This document shows, one piece after another, positions 8,845 to 23,300 of a DNA stretch of 64,000 nt. The notes beneath the pieces are model-generated. The model was not told the origin of the DNA and did not search any database. It was given only the letters and a program-made list of their open reading frames with translations. This DNA comes from Persicaria tinctoria (lineage: Eukaryota; Streptophyta; Magnoliopsida; Caryophyllales; Polygonaceae): NCBI GenBank assembly GCA_037127255.1, contig JBANSL010000010.1, positions 34,016,120 to 34,080,119 on the forward strand, read 5' to 3'. The position numbers were made by a program, and so were the translations under genes. Numbering within the stretch: the first letter of the stretch is position 1; each line of letters opens with the position of its first letter.

Positions 8845-11800
8845 ATGGTGGCGGCTCCGTCGATAACCCCATCTCCGGCGTCCTTTTCTCTCTCCTCCAT
8901 AGCTTCACCTTCTTCCTCTAAGCCTCTCGCTCTTTTCTTCCATGGATCAAAACTTTCTAGGTCTAGGAAATCCTCAATTCGCCAACCAATTCGTGCTGCT
9001 GCCACTCTCAATTCCACCAATGGCGCTCTCGTCGCCGAGCCCAACAAACCTAAGGACGATTCCTATGGTCGCCAGTTCTTCCCGTTAGCAGCCGTTGTTG
9101 GACAGGTTCTCTTTCTCTCGTCCCTCTCTATCTCTCGAGGTGGACCTCGCGGTTTGTGATTTGTGAATGCCTAACTTTCGTGAATTGTGATTTGTTTTTT
9201 GCAGTTCAACTTAATTATGTGAATTTTGCTCAAGTATAAGTGAATTAAGCGTTTGATTAGGCAAATGTCATGGTTTTTGATGACTAATTGGCAAGCAGTT
9301 TTTGACAAAGATGATATTCAGTATTCATCTGACTCTGTTGAATAGGAATGTAGGCTCTACTGTAGCAAAAATGGCGGAAGTGATTTTTTTTATATGTCTG
9401 GTTTCTTTTCACTGGTACTGATAATCTGAAACTTGTATGCTATAGGATGCTATTAAAACTGCTCTTTTGCTTGGGGCCATTGATCGTGAGATTGGAGGGA
9501 TCGCCATCTCTGGGAAGCGAGGAACAGCTAAGACTGTGATGGCACGTGGCTTGCATGCCATTCTTCCTCCCATTGAAGTGGTTGAGCGCTCAGTTGCGAA
9601 TGCAGATCCACGATGTCCAGAAGAGTATGATTTAAATTGATAATTGCAGATCACCTTGGATGTTCTAGTCATTCACCAAAAAAAAGGATTTGTTTATGTT
9701 TGCTACCAAAAAGATTTGTTGTTGAAGTCAGCAGTGAAGATTTTACCCTATGATAATTAACCACTTCATTATATTCATTGACATATCAGAGTTCCTGTAA
9801 GGAAAATACTTGTTCTTCCTGTGAAGGAATAATGTGGATACCTGATTTACATTATGTTGTGTCATTATTCAGTATCATTGTTATTTATGTTTCCCTTCCC
9901 CCCCCCCCCCCCCCCCCTAAAACAAAGGACTGATTATGGTTTCTGAAGGTGGGAAGATGGATTAGCAGATCGTGCTGGTTATGACGCCTCTGGTAATATC
10001 AGAACCAGGATAATAAAATCGCCTTTTGTTCAGGTACATTTCAAAATGGCTCAACTGTTGTACATCTTTTCACAGTTTTTCATGATTTCTTAGTGACCTA
10101 AATCAATATGTTGCAGATTCCTCTTGGTGTTACAGAGGACAGGCTTATTGGTTCAGTTGACGTTGAAGAATCCGTAAAATCAGGAACTACAGTTTTTCAA
10201 CCAGGACTTCTTGCTGAAGCTCACAGGGGTGTATTATATGTCGATGATATTAATCTTCTGGATGAGGGTATTTGTAATCTTCTTCTCAATGTTCTGACTG
10301 AGGGTGTTAATACTATTGAAAGGGAAGGAATTAGTTTTCGGCACCCCTGCAAGCCCCTTCTAATTGTCACCTATAATCCTGAAGAGGGTGCAGTTCGTGA
10401 GCATTTACTGGACCGCATTGCAATTAACCTAAGGTATCCTTGTACTCTAATGCAGATATCATGGAGTATACCATTCTATCATCCATTCATTATGAGTTTT
10501 ATTTGTTTATGTATTGAGTTGCTTCAGTTTCTTCATCTTCTTCTAGTATTATATCACGGGCTTTATGTAAGTTTCATAAGTTATGTTCTTCCCCCTTTTG
10601 CGTCCAAATAGCAAACTGATGGTGTTCTTTGCTGATACAAGAATATTTCTTGCAGTGCAGATCTTCCAATGAGTTTTGAAGATCGTGTTGCAGCTGTTGG
10701 AATTGCAACACAGTTTCAGGAAGATACCAGTGGAGTTTATAAAATGATTGAGGAAGAAATGGAAGTTGCAAAGACACAAGTAAGATGCTATTAGTCATCT
10801 GCTTGGTATCTTTTTTGTTATTGTGCATGTGTTGCCTATTTCTGACTGACAAATTTAACATTGATACACTATATACATTCAGATCATTTTGGCTAGGGAG
10901 TATCTGAAGGATGTCGCTATAAGCAAAGAGCAAATTAAATACTTGGTCATAGAAGCAATGCGCGGCGGTTGCCAGGTTCAGGATTTTTTATTTTTTTTCC
11001 TCCCCTATAAGCGGATTTTTTTTTTTACAAGTGTTGCATCTGAGGCTGATTGAAGCAATTGTGGTTTTGTAGCTGAAGCACTGATTCAGTTACTACAAAG
11101 AAATTAGTTCGGGTTTATGAAAAATAGTTTTGCTATACCTTTGTGTTAAAGTGTCTACAATGCTTTTCTCTTTTCCAACTCCCAGTAGCTATATGGAACA
11201 TCTCCTGTGCTTTGTCATGTTTCTTTGGTATGATATACTCCGTATGTTTCTAGATAATATCCCATCATTTGCTGTGAGTCAAGATAACGTTATCCAAATG
11301 TCTATTTCAGGGTCATAGAGCCGAACTGTATGCTGCTCGTGTTGCCAAGTGCTTAGCTGCTCTAGAAGGACGTGAGAAAGTCTATGTGGATGACCTAAAG
11401 AAAGCTGTTAAGTATTTATTTTATGCATCATACTCGATCAACGGGCTTTACAATTGAGTGTCATGAGGCTTGTAGGAAATGGAGTTAATTGCTTTTTTTT
11501 CTATTGCTTCTCAAAGGACGGCTGTTATATTAGGCTTCTTATATTTCATTTCTTACAGGTTGAACTAGTAATTCTTCCTCGTTCTATCATCAACGACTCT
11601 CCACCAGATCAACAGAACCAGCAGCCTCCACCCCCACCACCTCCCCAACAAAATCAAGAATCATCCGAGGAACAAGAAGAAGAGGATGAACAAGAGGTTT
11701 TTCTTTTGCAAGTTTATAGTTGAACCTGCAACCTGTTTGAGAGTTTAGTTTTAGTACAAAGCATGCTCATCGTGGGGACAACTTTTTTTACAGGATGAGA

Positions 11801-13727
11801 ATGATGAAGAAAATGAACAGCAGCAGGATCAGTTGCCAGATGAATTTATTTTTGATGCTGAAGGTGGTCTTGTGGATGAGAAGCTTCTTTTTTTCGCACA
11901 GCAAGCTCAGAAACGGAGAGGGAAGGCTGGAAGAGCAAAGAATGTCATATTTTCAGAGGACAGGGGCCGTTATATCAAGCCAATGCTTCCAAAGGTTCAG
12001 TTGCTTGCTTCAAAATGCATCTCCTACCCCTTGCACGAAGAAAGGGCAAATTGCTTTATTGCTTTATTTCGTCTCTTTTACTGATCAATTTATTTGAAAA
12101 TGAGTAGCTGCTGCTTTGAAAACGACCCGGGCTTTCGTATTCAATCTTTTTCTTCATTTGTTCACTTAATATGACAAACCTTTTGAAGAATTTCAATTGA
12201 TTGCTTAGTTTTCAAATCAACTTCTCTCTTTCATTTCATTATTTCCTTTGCTCAACTCTTCATTTGGAAGCAGGGTACTGTTAGAAGATTAGCTGTAGAT
12301 GCAACTCTTAGAGCAGCAGCTCCATACCAAAAGTTGAGGAGGGAGAAGGATGTGCATAATTCTAGAAAAGTTTATGTGGAGAAGATAGATATGAGGGCAA
12401 AACGAATGGCACGCAAAGCAGGAGCTCTGGTATTTGATCTGGAATATGGCTTTGATGTGTATTACTTTATTCTTGTTTGATCACTTGCTTTCTACCTATT
12501 GTAGATGATACTCTAGCATGAGAAATTAGAATACATGTCATTGAGTTCAAGATCTTGTTTGCCTCCTTGTCTTGTCTAAGTGGATTCTTCATATAGTATT
12601 TCTTATTAATTTAGAGTGAACTTAGCTTTTAAAAATACTTTGGTTCTGTTAGGTTATCTTCGTTGTTGATGCTAGTGGGAGTATGGCGTTAAATCGGATG
12701 CAGAATGCGAAAGGTGCAGCTCTTAAATTGCTGGCTGAGAGCTACACAAGTAGAGATCAGGTGACGTTTTTTCACTCTTCACATAGTGAAATTAATATTT
12801 CTTCTCACTGCTGTCACTGGGAAGCTCATGATGGGATACTCTTTCAAATGCACATCAGATTATCTTGAATCCTACCAAAGGTGGCTTCTCCAAAATTTAG
12901 CAATCATATGAATTTGTCTCTGATCCCCATCATCAAATTTATACAGGTTTCGATCATTCCTTTCCGTGGCGACTGTGCAGAGGTTCTACTGCCTCCTTCT
13001 AGATCAATTGCAATGGCAAGAAAACGTCTTGAGACACTTCCATGCGGCGGAGGCTCTCCTCTAGCTCATGGCCTTACCACGGTCTGCAATATCACTTTTC
13101 ATTCATTCTTGTATCCCTTGATTAAATTTTTGGACCCTCACCCTCTCTTGTATGCATATAATAATGGACAGGCTGTCAGGGTAGGACTGAACGCCGAGAA
13201 AAGCGGTGACGTGGGACGAGTGATGATCGTTGCCATCACTGACGGTAGGGCTAACATATCACTCAAAAGATCAAACGATCCAGAAGCTGCTGCTGATGCA
13301 CCCAGACCTTCTTCTCAGGAGTTAAAGGTACAACTTCCATCACTGTTTCCGGGTCCTTGCTGGATATATGTTTCCCACTCTTACCATACAGTTTGGCACA
13401 AAACATTCCCTTATTGATTCTGATCAGGATGAGATTCTGGAAGTCGCTGGCAAAATATACAAAGCAGGGATGTCTCTGCTCGTGATCGACACAGAAAACA
13501 AGTTCGTATCAACAGGATTTGCGAAAGAAATAGCACGAGTAGCTCAGGGTATGTATTGTTTCCGAGTCGGTGGCTAGATTATATAGTCGAGTCTTGTTAT
13601 GAAATTGAAAGCTAAGCATTTTCCTTTGGGGGGTGATGCAGGGAAATACTACTATTTGCCGAATGCCTCAGATGCAGTGATCTCAGCCGCAACCAAGGAT
13701 GCTTTGTCCACCTTGAAGAATTCATAG
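8845..13727 (+). CDS. CHLD: Magnesium chelatase subunit D, chloroplast precursor
   Basis: CHLD is a subunit of Mg-chelatase, which with CHLI and CHLH inserts Mg2+ into protoporphyrin IX in the chloroplast, the first committed step of chlorophyll synthesis. Fifteen exons: 8845-9105, 9446-9624, 9949-10033, 10117-10433, 10656-10779, 10883-10975, 11311-11406, 11559-11696, 11794-11994, 12274-12429, 12653-12760, 12947-13081, 13172-13327, 13428-13548, 13642-13727. They join in frame to 751 aa, the normal size. In order they encode a Ser-rich transit peptide (about residues 1-50), an AAA+ domain with a degenerate P-loop (GKRGTAKT, expected for CHLD), the Pro/Gln and acidic linker ([13 protein letters not shown], then EEQEEEDEQ), and a VWA domain with the MIDAS motif DASGSMA. 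No stop or frameshift was seen. ACGT repeats from the transposon lie just upstream. Confidence 0.97.
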
Positions 13728-14710
13728 ACTCCAATTTTCAAACAAGCATAAGTTTGTATTTGTTGTAACTTTTGATCTTCTTTGTAATATTGATTTTTTT
13801 TTATATAAAAATAATCTGTAAATTTTGTTAAATGTAAATCTATACTCAAACCCACATCTGAGGTGAGTTACATTACAAAAATTAAGGTCTCCATTGAGGT
13901 GAGTTGTGTGAAGTTCTCCTTAGAAATGAAGAATTTTATGTGATGGAATATTTTACTTATCAAAATAAAATAAATGGTTAAAATAAATCAAAATAAAATA
14001 AATACTAGGTTCGTCTTCACTGCCCACAAGGATGTCTAATGTATCGCTGGCCAACAGTGCTATTTTACGATGGTGTTTGACTTCGTCCGTAGTCTACGTT
14101 CCCAACCTGGTAGCTTTAGTCTTTTATGTTTCATTTTTCGTTGTTTGTATTGCATGATTTTTTGCACATTTTCTGTATTTGTTGTATGTTTGACGGTCTA
14201 GCGTCTACCGACCTGTCGGCCTATCGAGCTTTAGACCTGTCTGAAATCGAAATTTTACTTAATAGTCTGAAGCTTGAAATTTTACTTAATAATTTTTTTT
14301 TTGAAGGAACTCGAGAACTATGGCCATTGGTGGTTGTATATTAATTGGATAGAAATAAAAGATTAACAGGTGGTTTTTTCATAATTTTGAAAAATATTGG
14401 GCGATTGAAAGTAAATCAGGTCAAATAAGAGGCGGTAATGTAAATTTCCCTTTATTAATCAGTCTCCCACCTTCGTTCGTCCCTCGCGCGGAGGCCTCAA
14501 ATTTCAAATCCAGGCTTCGTTCGAGTACAGCGCTTCTGAATTTTGTTTTCCTCTCACACACGCGCAGGTGAATTTCTTCCCTAATTCAACTGGTCAGGAC
14601 GTCAAATTCCTCCACAATTAGGTTTTCGTCCATCTAATTTTTCTTACAGAAGTTCTTTGTTGACGATGCTTCGTACATCAGTTAGGGTTTTTTGCTCCTA
14701 TTGATTTCAG
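13728..14710. other. Intergenic region between CHLD and the TITAN9-like gene
   Basis: It contains the CHLD 3' flank (with TTTATATAAA-type AT-rich signals), AT-rich sequence and the 5' leader of the next gene. The leader appears to hold TC-rich sequence from about 14460. I see no other gene. Confidence 0.5.
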
Positions 14711-16637
14711 ATGGAGGTACTGTACAAGAAGCTCTACGAAAAGTACAACAACTTGAAGGTTTGATTTTTCTTTCCTGCATTCCATGATCAATTTCAGTTT
14801 TTATTTTCTGTGACTGTCTGGTTTCGGAGCTGAAGATGGGTGCCTTGGGTTCTGATGTGGTTGCCCTAGTTTCCCCTAGCTGTAATTTGTGGGATTATCC
14901 TTAGAGGAGCAAGATTTGCTGTTCGATTTTACAGCTTATCAGCTATTTGCTTGCAGGTCAAGAGGATCTCTCAGTTGGACGATGCCAACGCGAATCTAGA
15001 AAGGAGGTTCCAGGACTATCTCAGTGGTATTCATTTGTTTCCCCGCTGTTTCGTTTTTGCTGGGTTAAGTGCTCCTTGTACTATGTATAGATAAGAAATA
15101 CCTATCAATTTCCTGTTTTCGTTATTTCTTTTCCTCTTCTTGTTTTCTTGTAGCTGCAGATGCCTATGTTGATCAGTTGAAGGGTGAAAATGAGAAGTTA
15201 CGGACTGACATTGGTGACCTCCGAAATGAAGTTGCTTCGTTGAGGTACTTTTTTGTATAAGTTTTAATGCGTCATGTCTATATTTGTGGCACAAAACAAG
15301 AAAAAAGTTTTGCTTTGTTCAGTTGCAGTTTGTCCAAGGATCAGAAGTATGAAGATATCCAGAAACTTCTATCCGAAGAGAGGCAAAAAAGTAAGGATGA
15401 TACTAAGTCTTTTGCTTGCCGATATTTGTTTGCGTTTTTGTTGTCTATCGGTAATAGCTATAAGAACTGATACAACTTGCTGTGTTTTCCTTTGTTTCTT
15501 AGTGGAATTGCATTAGGAGAAAATTGCTTCATCTATCTTTATTGATTATGTCTAGATGATGCCTTGACTCATAGTTATTGTGATTGCTTTCCTCTTCATT
15601 TTCTGTGTGATTCTGAATGGTAGTTCTCTATTTTCCTTCTTTGACAGAAAGAGAACATTAGTTGTTGGGAAAAGTACTTCTGAGTTGGGTTTTATAGTGG
15701 CAGGAAGATGAAGAAATAGTGACTGGAATATAAATTTATTTACACGTTATAATTATGCAGTTATTTGTAAACTTTGGCCATGTCAATTGCAGATGAAGAG
15801 CTTACCAAAGAAGTTGACAATCTGCTCAAGTTGCAACAAGAAGGCACAAGTCAGAACCAGGAAACAGTTACACCTCAAAGTACACTCACTAGGAAGCGTA
15901 GGAGGGTATCTAGAAATGCTAGTGATACTGTGTCTACTGAATTCGTTCATTCTGATGTACCTCATTCAAATGTATTAGAACCGGCACCCTCTCTTTCCCA
16001 AGAAAACATTTATCATGTAGACCAGGTACTTTTAGTTGTATGGCTAGTTGAGTGACTGAATTTATATCTCAACTGATGTTATGTGGAAACTTGGTTGACT
16101 TTATCTGTGAAATGCAGCTCCAGTGTTGCAGGAGCCCCAATGATTCCGGTACCTTTCTAGAACATTTTTCCATTCTGTTGTAAACGTAAGGGAAATAGAC
16201 GACGCCTCTCACGTCCTATTCTGTGTGTCTTTTCAGGCCTTTGCAATTGTCTGTTCCAAGACCTTTCTGAGTGTTTAACTGGCATGAAATTTTCCGTCGA
16301 CAGGCAGTCTGATAGTGTGGGACTATCTGCACTTCATCAGTCTAGTGGTAATTTCTCCATTTAAACTTCCCATTCTTCCAGAAAAGCATGTTGATTGTGT
16401 CCTCCATCAATTCATGTCTGAAGTCAATCTTGTTTTTTCAAAATTACAGGGTACTCATTTAAGTTAACTTGGGTGAAGAAACCTGCCAATGAGGAGACCG
16501 AGTTCTTGTATCAGGTATCATCATTGGGGACTTTTGAGAGGGTCGCGCCTGAATTCATGAGGGAGGCCATCGTCTTCAGTTTCAGGATGTGCCCCATGTT
16601 CTTTGAAAGGGTGTCTCGCTTCATCAAACATCTTTAG
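14711..16637 (+). CDS. TITAN9-like coiled-coil protein (plant Csm1/monopolin-type candidate)
   Basis: Exons 14711-14758, 14957-15026, 15154-15244, 15323-15390, 15793-16025, 16118-16148, 16237-16347, 16450-16637 join in frame to 279 aa. The N-terminal half is a coiled coil (MEVLYKKLYEKYNNLK, then heptads through QLKGENEKLRTDIGDLRNEV to about residue 115). A basic linker with TRKRRRVSRNASD follows. The C-terminal part (GYSFKLTWVKKPANEE...SRFIKHL) looks like a compact globular domain. Length, layout and C-terminus fit Arabidopsis TITAN9 (TTN9, embryo/endosperm mitosis), which has been compared with the kinetochore protein Csm1. The assignment is from memory of the family. Exon 4 has tandem acceptors 6 nt apart (ttcag and ttgcag), so two isoforms differing by two residues are possible. 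Confidence 0.7.
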
Positions 16638-17362
16638 TATAGAATGTTTTATTCAGCATAGCAGAAATCTGATAAGCCCAACATTGTAAAGTTGCTTACA
16701 AGCTCCGTATTTACAAAACATGAGTACATGACCAACTGGTGTGGATTAGTGGCAGGTTTGTGTGAAAATTGATCGACATAGAGCTGTTTCGGTGCCCATT
16801 TTGAGTGAGCTAATGTCAAAACTGCTTTGAGTTTCATCCCTCTTTAGTATTATCTGCAAAGCATAGGGTGAGTTCACAAATGTTCCATCCAGAAATGTTA
16901 TGATATGATAATAGTGGAACATGAGGTGAGATGAATCGACAAACGACTCTTCTCACTTAACCCTTGTTGAGTCTACTTTCCCTTGGTCTCTTGGTCCTCA
17001 TTCAGATTTCAGTCTACTCCGTAAGGGGTAAAGCTTGGTTTAGACTGGAAAAACAGTTGGCCAAACTTCTCCGGAAATTTTTTCTACAAATGAGCATTTC
17101 CTAGACGGTTATCTGTACATGCTACATATCTATATCTACAAAAATATAGAGAAGTCAACAGTAAGTCTGCTTGGATTAGTCCAAGTTTGTGGTTTGCAGG
17201 ACCAAAAAGATCTCCCCTGTGCCAGAGATGTATCAATCCGGAGGATCCCTCATTGCAGCTGAATAAAATTCAGTTGACGTATGTAAGCCGGTTAAGGGAG
17301 TTAGTGTGTTGCTCAGTCGAGCATGTGCAGTGTAAGTGTAGCTCTGGAAGGCAAAATGCGGG
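16638..17362. other. Convergent 3' intergenic region
   Basis: About 0.7 kb between the stop codons of two converging genes. It should hold both 3' UTRs. I see no further ORF or repeat in it. Confidence 0.5.
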
Positions 17363-20300
17363 TCAGTTGAACCGACTTGACCTTGAAGATTCATATTGTC
17401 GGTTGTGAGGGTTTCCGGAAGATGCCCATGTCTCTCTTGCAGTTCTCCCACTATAACTCCTTTGGTAATCATATGAATGACCGTCTTGACGCGTCCTTGA
17501 ACTGCCCATTCCAAATGGTTTCTTCAAGGCATTTCTCACCTCCTCTTCATACCGAAATCGCTGTCAAAAGGTTTAAAAAGCGATGAATTTCCAAGAAATA
17601 ATTGAAACGTGAAGGGACAGCAGATTGCAAGTAATAAAGAAACACGAAGAATCAAAGATGCAGTTTATCAGTCAAACCTTAGTAGGATCTGAAAGAACAG
17701 AATATGCTTCTCCAATCATTTTGAAAAGCCTGTCAGCCTCTCTTTGAACCTCCTCGGACATTTCCTTCCAAAGCCCGTCATCCAAGTTCTCACCCCTGGG
17801 CCTGGTCAAAAGCTGACAGGCCTACATCGACACAAACAAAACAAAACATTGATCATGTACTTTACATCTGGACGGTACCGTTTCTACATTTAGTACACCA
17901 GTAACTACCTTATCAGGATGATGCTTAAGGGCAGCCTTACGGTAAGCCTTCTTGAGATCTGCTGAAGTGGCAGACGGTTCAACACCCCTAGCATTATATT
18001 TCAAATTAGAGCCGAAAGAAAGCAGTGGAATTTTAAAGAAAGCAGTGGAATTTCACTCAGAAGTTCGTATTCACTATTAACCTGATATTCTTTAAGATAC
18101 TTACAAGATAAGGTAGAGATCCAAAGGAGCTTCCTGGAGAGCCCGTTCCTCCATAAGAGCAAGCCGCATTTGAGCCTGTCTCAGATCAGCCTGAAAGCTT
18201 ACTGGCTTATCAGTTGCTCCGGGTTGATTGGGTTTTTCCTCTGCCTGCTTTGTCAAAAGAGACGTGAGCAATCGAAGATCACTAGCTGCCTCTTCATAAT
18301 CTCTGATCATTTCAAATAAAGTTGCTCTTCTAGAAATTGCCTGGAACAAAATGGAAAATATGCTTAATGTACCGTGCCATGAGATTAAATCCAACAAGAG
18401 AAGACAGAGGATGTGGAATATGAAATGCAAACTGGAACAAAAGAGATTGTTAAAATACTGGTCCCAACCTTGAAATAATTTTTATCAAGAGCTATGGCCA
18501 GATTGCAATCTGCAATAGCATCACGAATCTGGTCCAATGCTTGGTAAGCTGCAGCACGATTCCCAAAACATATAGCTGCAAAGGGACGTGACTCAGAATT
18601 ACATGCCAAAGCAGCAGCATAATGTTCGACAGCTTCAGCATGCTTTCCAGCTTGATGCGCCGAATTTCCTGCAGACTGCAATGACAATCATACAATTAAA
18701 CTTGTGAACATGGTCAGATGTCCTCGAGTCACAACAACCTCTTAAAAGGGTTAATATATATATTTCTGAGACAGAAGGAACAAGCCTATATTCAGTAGAG
18801 AGTTTTGTGTTGATGTTGGACCTTGTAAAATTGGTAAAATCTCTTTAGCCATATTATTTATCACCAGTCACTAAGTATGCACAATCCAAATGAGAGTAAC
18901 ATGAACAAATCAGCTTAAAGTTGAGGTTATATTTGCTTTCTCCAAACAGATATGCTGATTTGCTTAGAGGAAAGAAGAGAAAATTCAAATGCCACCCAAG
19001 GTCCAAACTACCGGGACAAGTTGTGAATCAGGAAAACCCTGCAAAAATACAAATCATGAATACCTTACGCTTGACCAGCTCCCGAGCAGGTACAATTAGA
19101 GGTATTAATGATTCAACAACTTGGGGTCCATATCTACAAATTCCAATTCAGGTATTTGAGTACTATAAAGTACAATGACCAACTCAAATGTAAGAAAGTA
19201 AACAGGTAATAATAGTTCAGTACCTCGCTGTAGCTGATCTAATATCTGTTTGCTTCTCCAGGAAATCAAGACCTTCTTCAAGCTTTCCTAAATAGAAGTA
19301 TGAATTGAAGATGAAGGAATAACGCCATACCCAAGAAGAATGGTTTTTTAAGAATTCAGAAGGATCCACATTTGATGACTCGTTGTAGGCACCCAACAAT
19401 GGGAAGTTCTTTTCAGCAGTCTGCAGAGTCTGTTCACAAAGCTGGATCACCTCCTGATACATTCGCATCTGCATAATAAAATACAAATTGAATGGATGGT
19501 CATAACAGGATGTACAGAATCAAGAATCTCAAATAAATATTATAAACAACTATACTTCCTCAAGTAAACTACGGACCATGAAAAAAGCTTCTGCTTTCAT
19601 TTGCAGCAATTTCTCCGAGTAAGAGCTTATAGCTAAGGCTTCGTCAATAGCTCGCAGGGAAATTTCTGCATCCTTTGATGTTTTATGTCGCAAAAGCTCA
19701 GCAGAATGATCAATGCATTGGGCCACTTTCTGCAATAAGGTAATTCATGAAGACGAAATTAGCAACTTTTTCCCCAAGTCTACACAATATGCTATCATGG
19801 AAACTGAAATCATGCCCAGCTTCCATCTGGTATGGCGTATCCTGACCACAAACTCCAAAATTGCTATAAATCATGAATGGTGAAAGACATACTTATTTGA
19901 GCTATTAAGTACCTATTTGATCTATTATCAGTTCAAAGTAAATGAGAGTTTAAATGTCTCTTATCACCACCCATATTTTGTACAAAACCTAGGTGTACTT
20001 CAGATAGTATAGGGAAAATAAATATCATCATAAGTCAAAATAACATGACTTGGCAGCAACTGAATGTCTGTGGTTTAGGTCATGAAAAAACAATTGCTAT
20101 TCTAAGTTTCTTCCCCCTCTTTTATTGTCCATCCAGCAATCTGAAATGCACAATTTCATCCTTACCCATCCAAATTTATACTTGAAACCTATCTTTTTCC
20201 ATCTTCAATCACGTTTGTGTGTGATGGAGAAAAAGCTGTACATCCCACAACCAGATATTTATAGAACCCAACAGATGGACATATGCACATGCAGGGGAAA

Positions 20301-23300
20301 AAATCTCCATAAACCCCATCCTTCCCCTTACCCTAGTCCATAAAAAGGGGTGGGGCTAAGGGATAACAAAAGAATCCAGAAAAAAGAAGAATAATGGAAA
20401 TCGGAAGAGCATATTAGATCTTGTTGATTCGTACTTATATTAGATAACTACCTGGGCCTTCTGAAAGCTTTCAGAAGCCTCAACAATAAGTTTTCTGTCC
20501 ACACAAACTTCAGGTCCTGACTGCAATAACTTCATGAGAAGAAGTGATGCCTCTGCAACTTCTCCGCAAGCAAGGTAACAGCTTGAACATGAGAAGAGAA
20601 AGGGGATAAGGAAACATGCAACCACAACAAATTCAGGCTAAACAAAAATCATCAATGCTCTTGTTAATGGGCAATCACCATTCACCATTAATTGTAAACA
20701 TAGTAGTTACACAACAACAAGCGGAATGCAAGCTTAAATCATTTGCTAAGGGATAGGAGTTAAAAACTTACTTTGCCTTTCTAACTTGAACTCTGAAGAA
20801 TTTAGGATCAATCTTAGCTGCAGCCTCACAGTCCATTAATGCATCTCTAAATCTCCCAAGGGACATGCGAACTGCAGCACGATTACTGTAGCATAGCATT
20901 ATAGCTCTAAGTTCATCTCTAGATGCCTCACTGTTTGGAATACAATTCACTCCTTGCGTGTAGGAGTCCTCTGCTTTATCAAGATCCCCACTAGAGTAGG
21001 CTTGGTTTCCCCTATAACCATAACAGTGTGAAGTGACATTGGTCAGAAAATGCCCAAGAAAAAGTACACAAATACAATCTGGTTAAATGTGAACTTGTAA
21101 GCAGTGAAGCAATAGTCACCAGTATCCATACCGAGCAATATTTTAGTGAAAATGAAATGAGGTAGCTCACCTTAATCTCCATTTTTCACAAGCCCCCTTA
21201 GCTGCAAAAGTTGTGGGCCTTGTGGGTGACGGAGAGGTTGTCTCTTGCTTGACAGGTCGTCTTTTATCCATGTCTTTGCTAGGCCTTTCTTTGCAATGAT
21301 GACTGGAAAGATCTTCATTGAGGTGGACACCAGTGTTTAGAGCTGCAGAACCTCTTGGAATTGGAATTGAAGAGCTGGGGATTGTTGATGATGCATTAGA
21401 TAATAAGGTGTCTTTCAAGTAATTATATGGATCCTGGCCAACTTTTGTCCGATTTTTCTTTTTCGGACCACGGGTTACAGATGCTACTTGACCAGAGGAA
21501 GAGGCAGAAAATTTAAAGGGAATCTCTCCTCTTGATTCAAAACTGGAAGCAGATAAAAACTGAGTCTTTCCATCTCTACTACTCTTGGCCTTGTCATTTA
21601 GTCTAGAACTAACTTCTTCATTTTCTCCATTCATTTCAGCAAAGGCCTTTGCAGATTTGAAACTTTCAGTTTTAAGTGCAGAAATGGATTCTTCAGATAA
21701 AACCTCCATATCTACACGTTTACTAACTCCACAGGCAGACACCTGCTCTGTTCTCTCGCCAAATTTCATATCTATACTTTCATTAATACCCAAGAATTCT
21801 GTCGCAGTGATCAGATCGTCATCTACTATATTTCCGTAAGCCGGTTGAGTCTGCTGACAATCTTTTGACATCTTGTTTTTGGCAAGAGTACTAGATTCTT
21901 CAGATGTTGTACACATGTCTCTTAAAGATTGTTCATCACGCTCGGCTTCTTGATAAGGTGAATCCTCCATAGAGGAGTATGATTGGCAAGGTCCGTGTTT
22001 ATGTTGGAAGTCGCTTTCTTTTGAAAAAAAATTCATTGGTGCCGACGGTTGGGCCTGCGTAGATTCCTTTGGTTTAATCTTCATTTTTCTCGTTGGTTTG
22101 CCTTTACCTGGTTTCCTTCTAGTGGTAAACATAGTCCCTTTTGGAACTGGTGAGCTGAATTCAGGTGCACCTAAACCATCTTGTGTGCTTGTAAATAAAA
22201 ACTGGTGTTTCATCTGGGTTCCATCACTGGCCTGAAATTGTGGAACTTGTATGTTACCAATTGACCCTTCACCCTGAAAATTCACATCTACTGGTCTGAA
22301 CTTTTCACCCATTCCCTCAGGCAGTACGCCTTTTGACTTATCCCCAATTTCAAGCTTTCCAAGCTCATCCAGTATCATACTATTACCCAAGCCAAACATC
22401 GCCTTTTCATCGCCTGTTTTTGTTTCCTTCTCCGTGACATTATCAGTGTCAACCTTTAAATCCAGATTTTTCATCTTATTTTTGATTGTATCTGCCATGC
22501 TAGAAGCAACATAATCACTTTCTTTCTTTCTATTCCCAAACCCAAAATTATAATTTCTACTTGCACCAAAAGCAAGGCCATTACCATTGGCCAAACTAGG
22601 ATCTTTAATGTTAAGTTTCTTCAAGTCCTTAGAAAGTCCTGAAGGCAATCTACTGTATCCATCCCCATCACTATCTCCTCCTAACCCAATGTTAGTTTGA
22701 GAATCTCTGCTTATGTTAAACTGCTTACCCTCAGAACTCATAGGCGTCTCGTGCTGCAATGAATCCTGAATGTTCAGCTTTTTAATCTCATTAAGAAGCT
22801 CACCTGCTGAATTTTCATCCACCTCATAACTTCTCTGTACATTGTTCCATGCTCCACTTTCCCTCTCATGTACACCATTCACGCGACCATTGGCAGTGGC
22901 ACCCACGGAAACTTTCTCATCCCCAAGTCTCAGTCTCCTGATTTCATTCAAAATTGAACTCTCCACTTCACCTCCCTGATTTGGATTCAAACCTGAACCC
23001 GTCCTATTCACTCCAAGCATAGAAGAGCCTTCATCAGAAGAAACTCTAACGCAATCATCTGAATCAGGCGAAAATCGATTCAACGCGGGATCAAATTTAC
23101 GGGCTACAGAGCCGCCCGTTGTCCGATTATGCTGCGACTTCTTAACTTTCACAATCCGTGGCCTCGATTGGGCGTGAATCGTGCTGAATGCGCCTCTCTC
23201 CATCTCCGGTTTCGACATTGAAGACGCGCTAAATTGAAAATTCACATCGTTCGATGGATTCATAGCGCGACGCAAAGAGACTCGATCGTTAAGAACAAAC

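Noticed and set aside
13652..13855. Minus-strand ORFs overlapping CHLD exons and 3' flank
   Set aside because: Shadows of the real gene.
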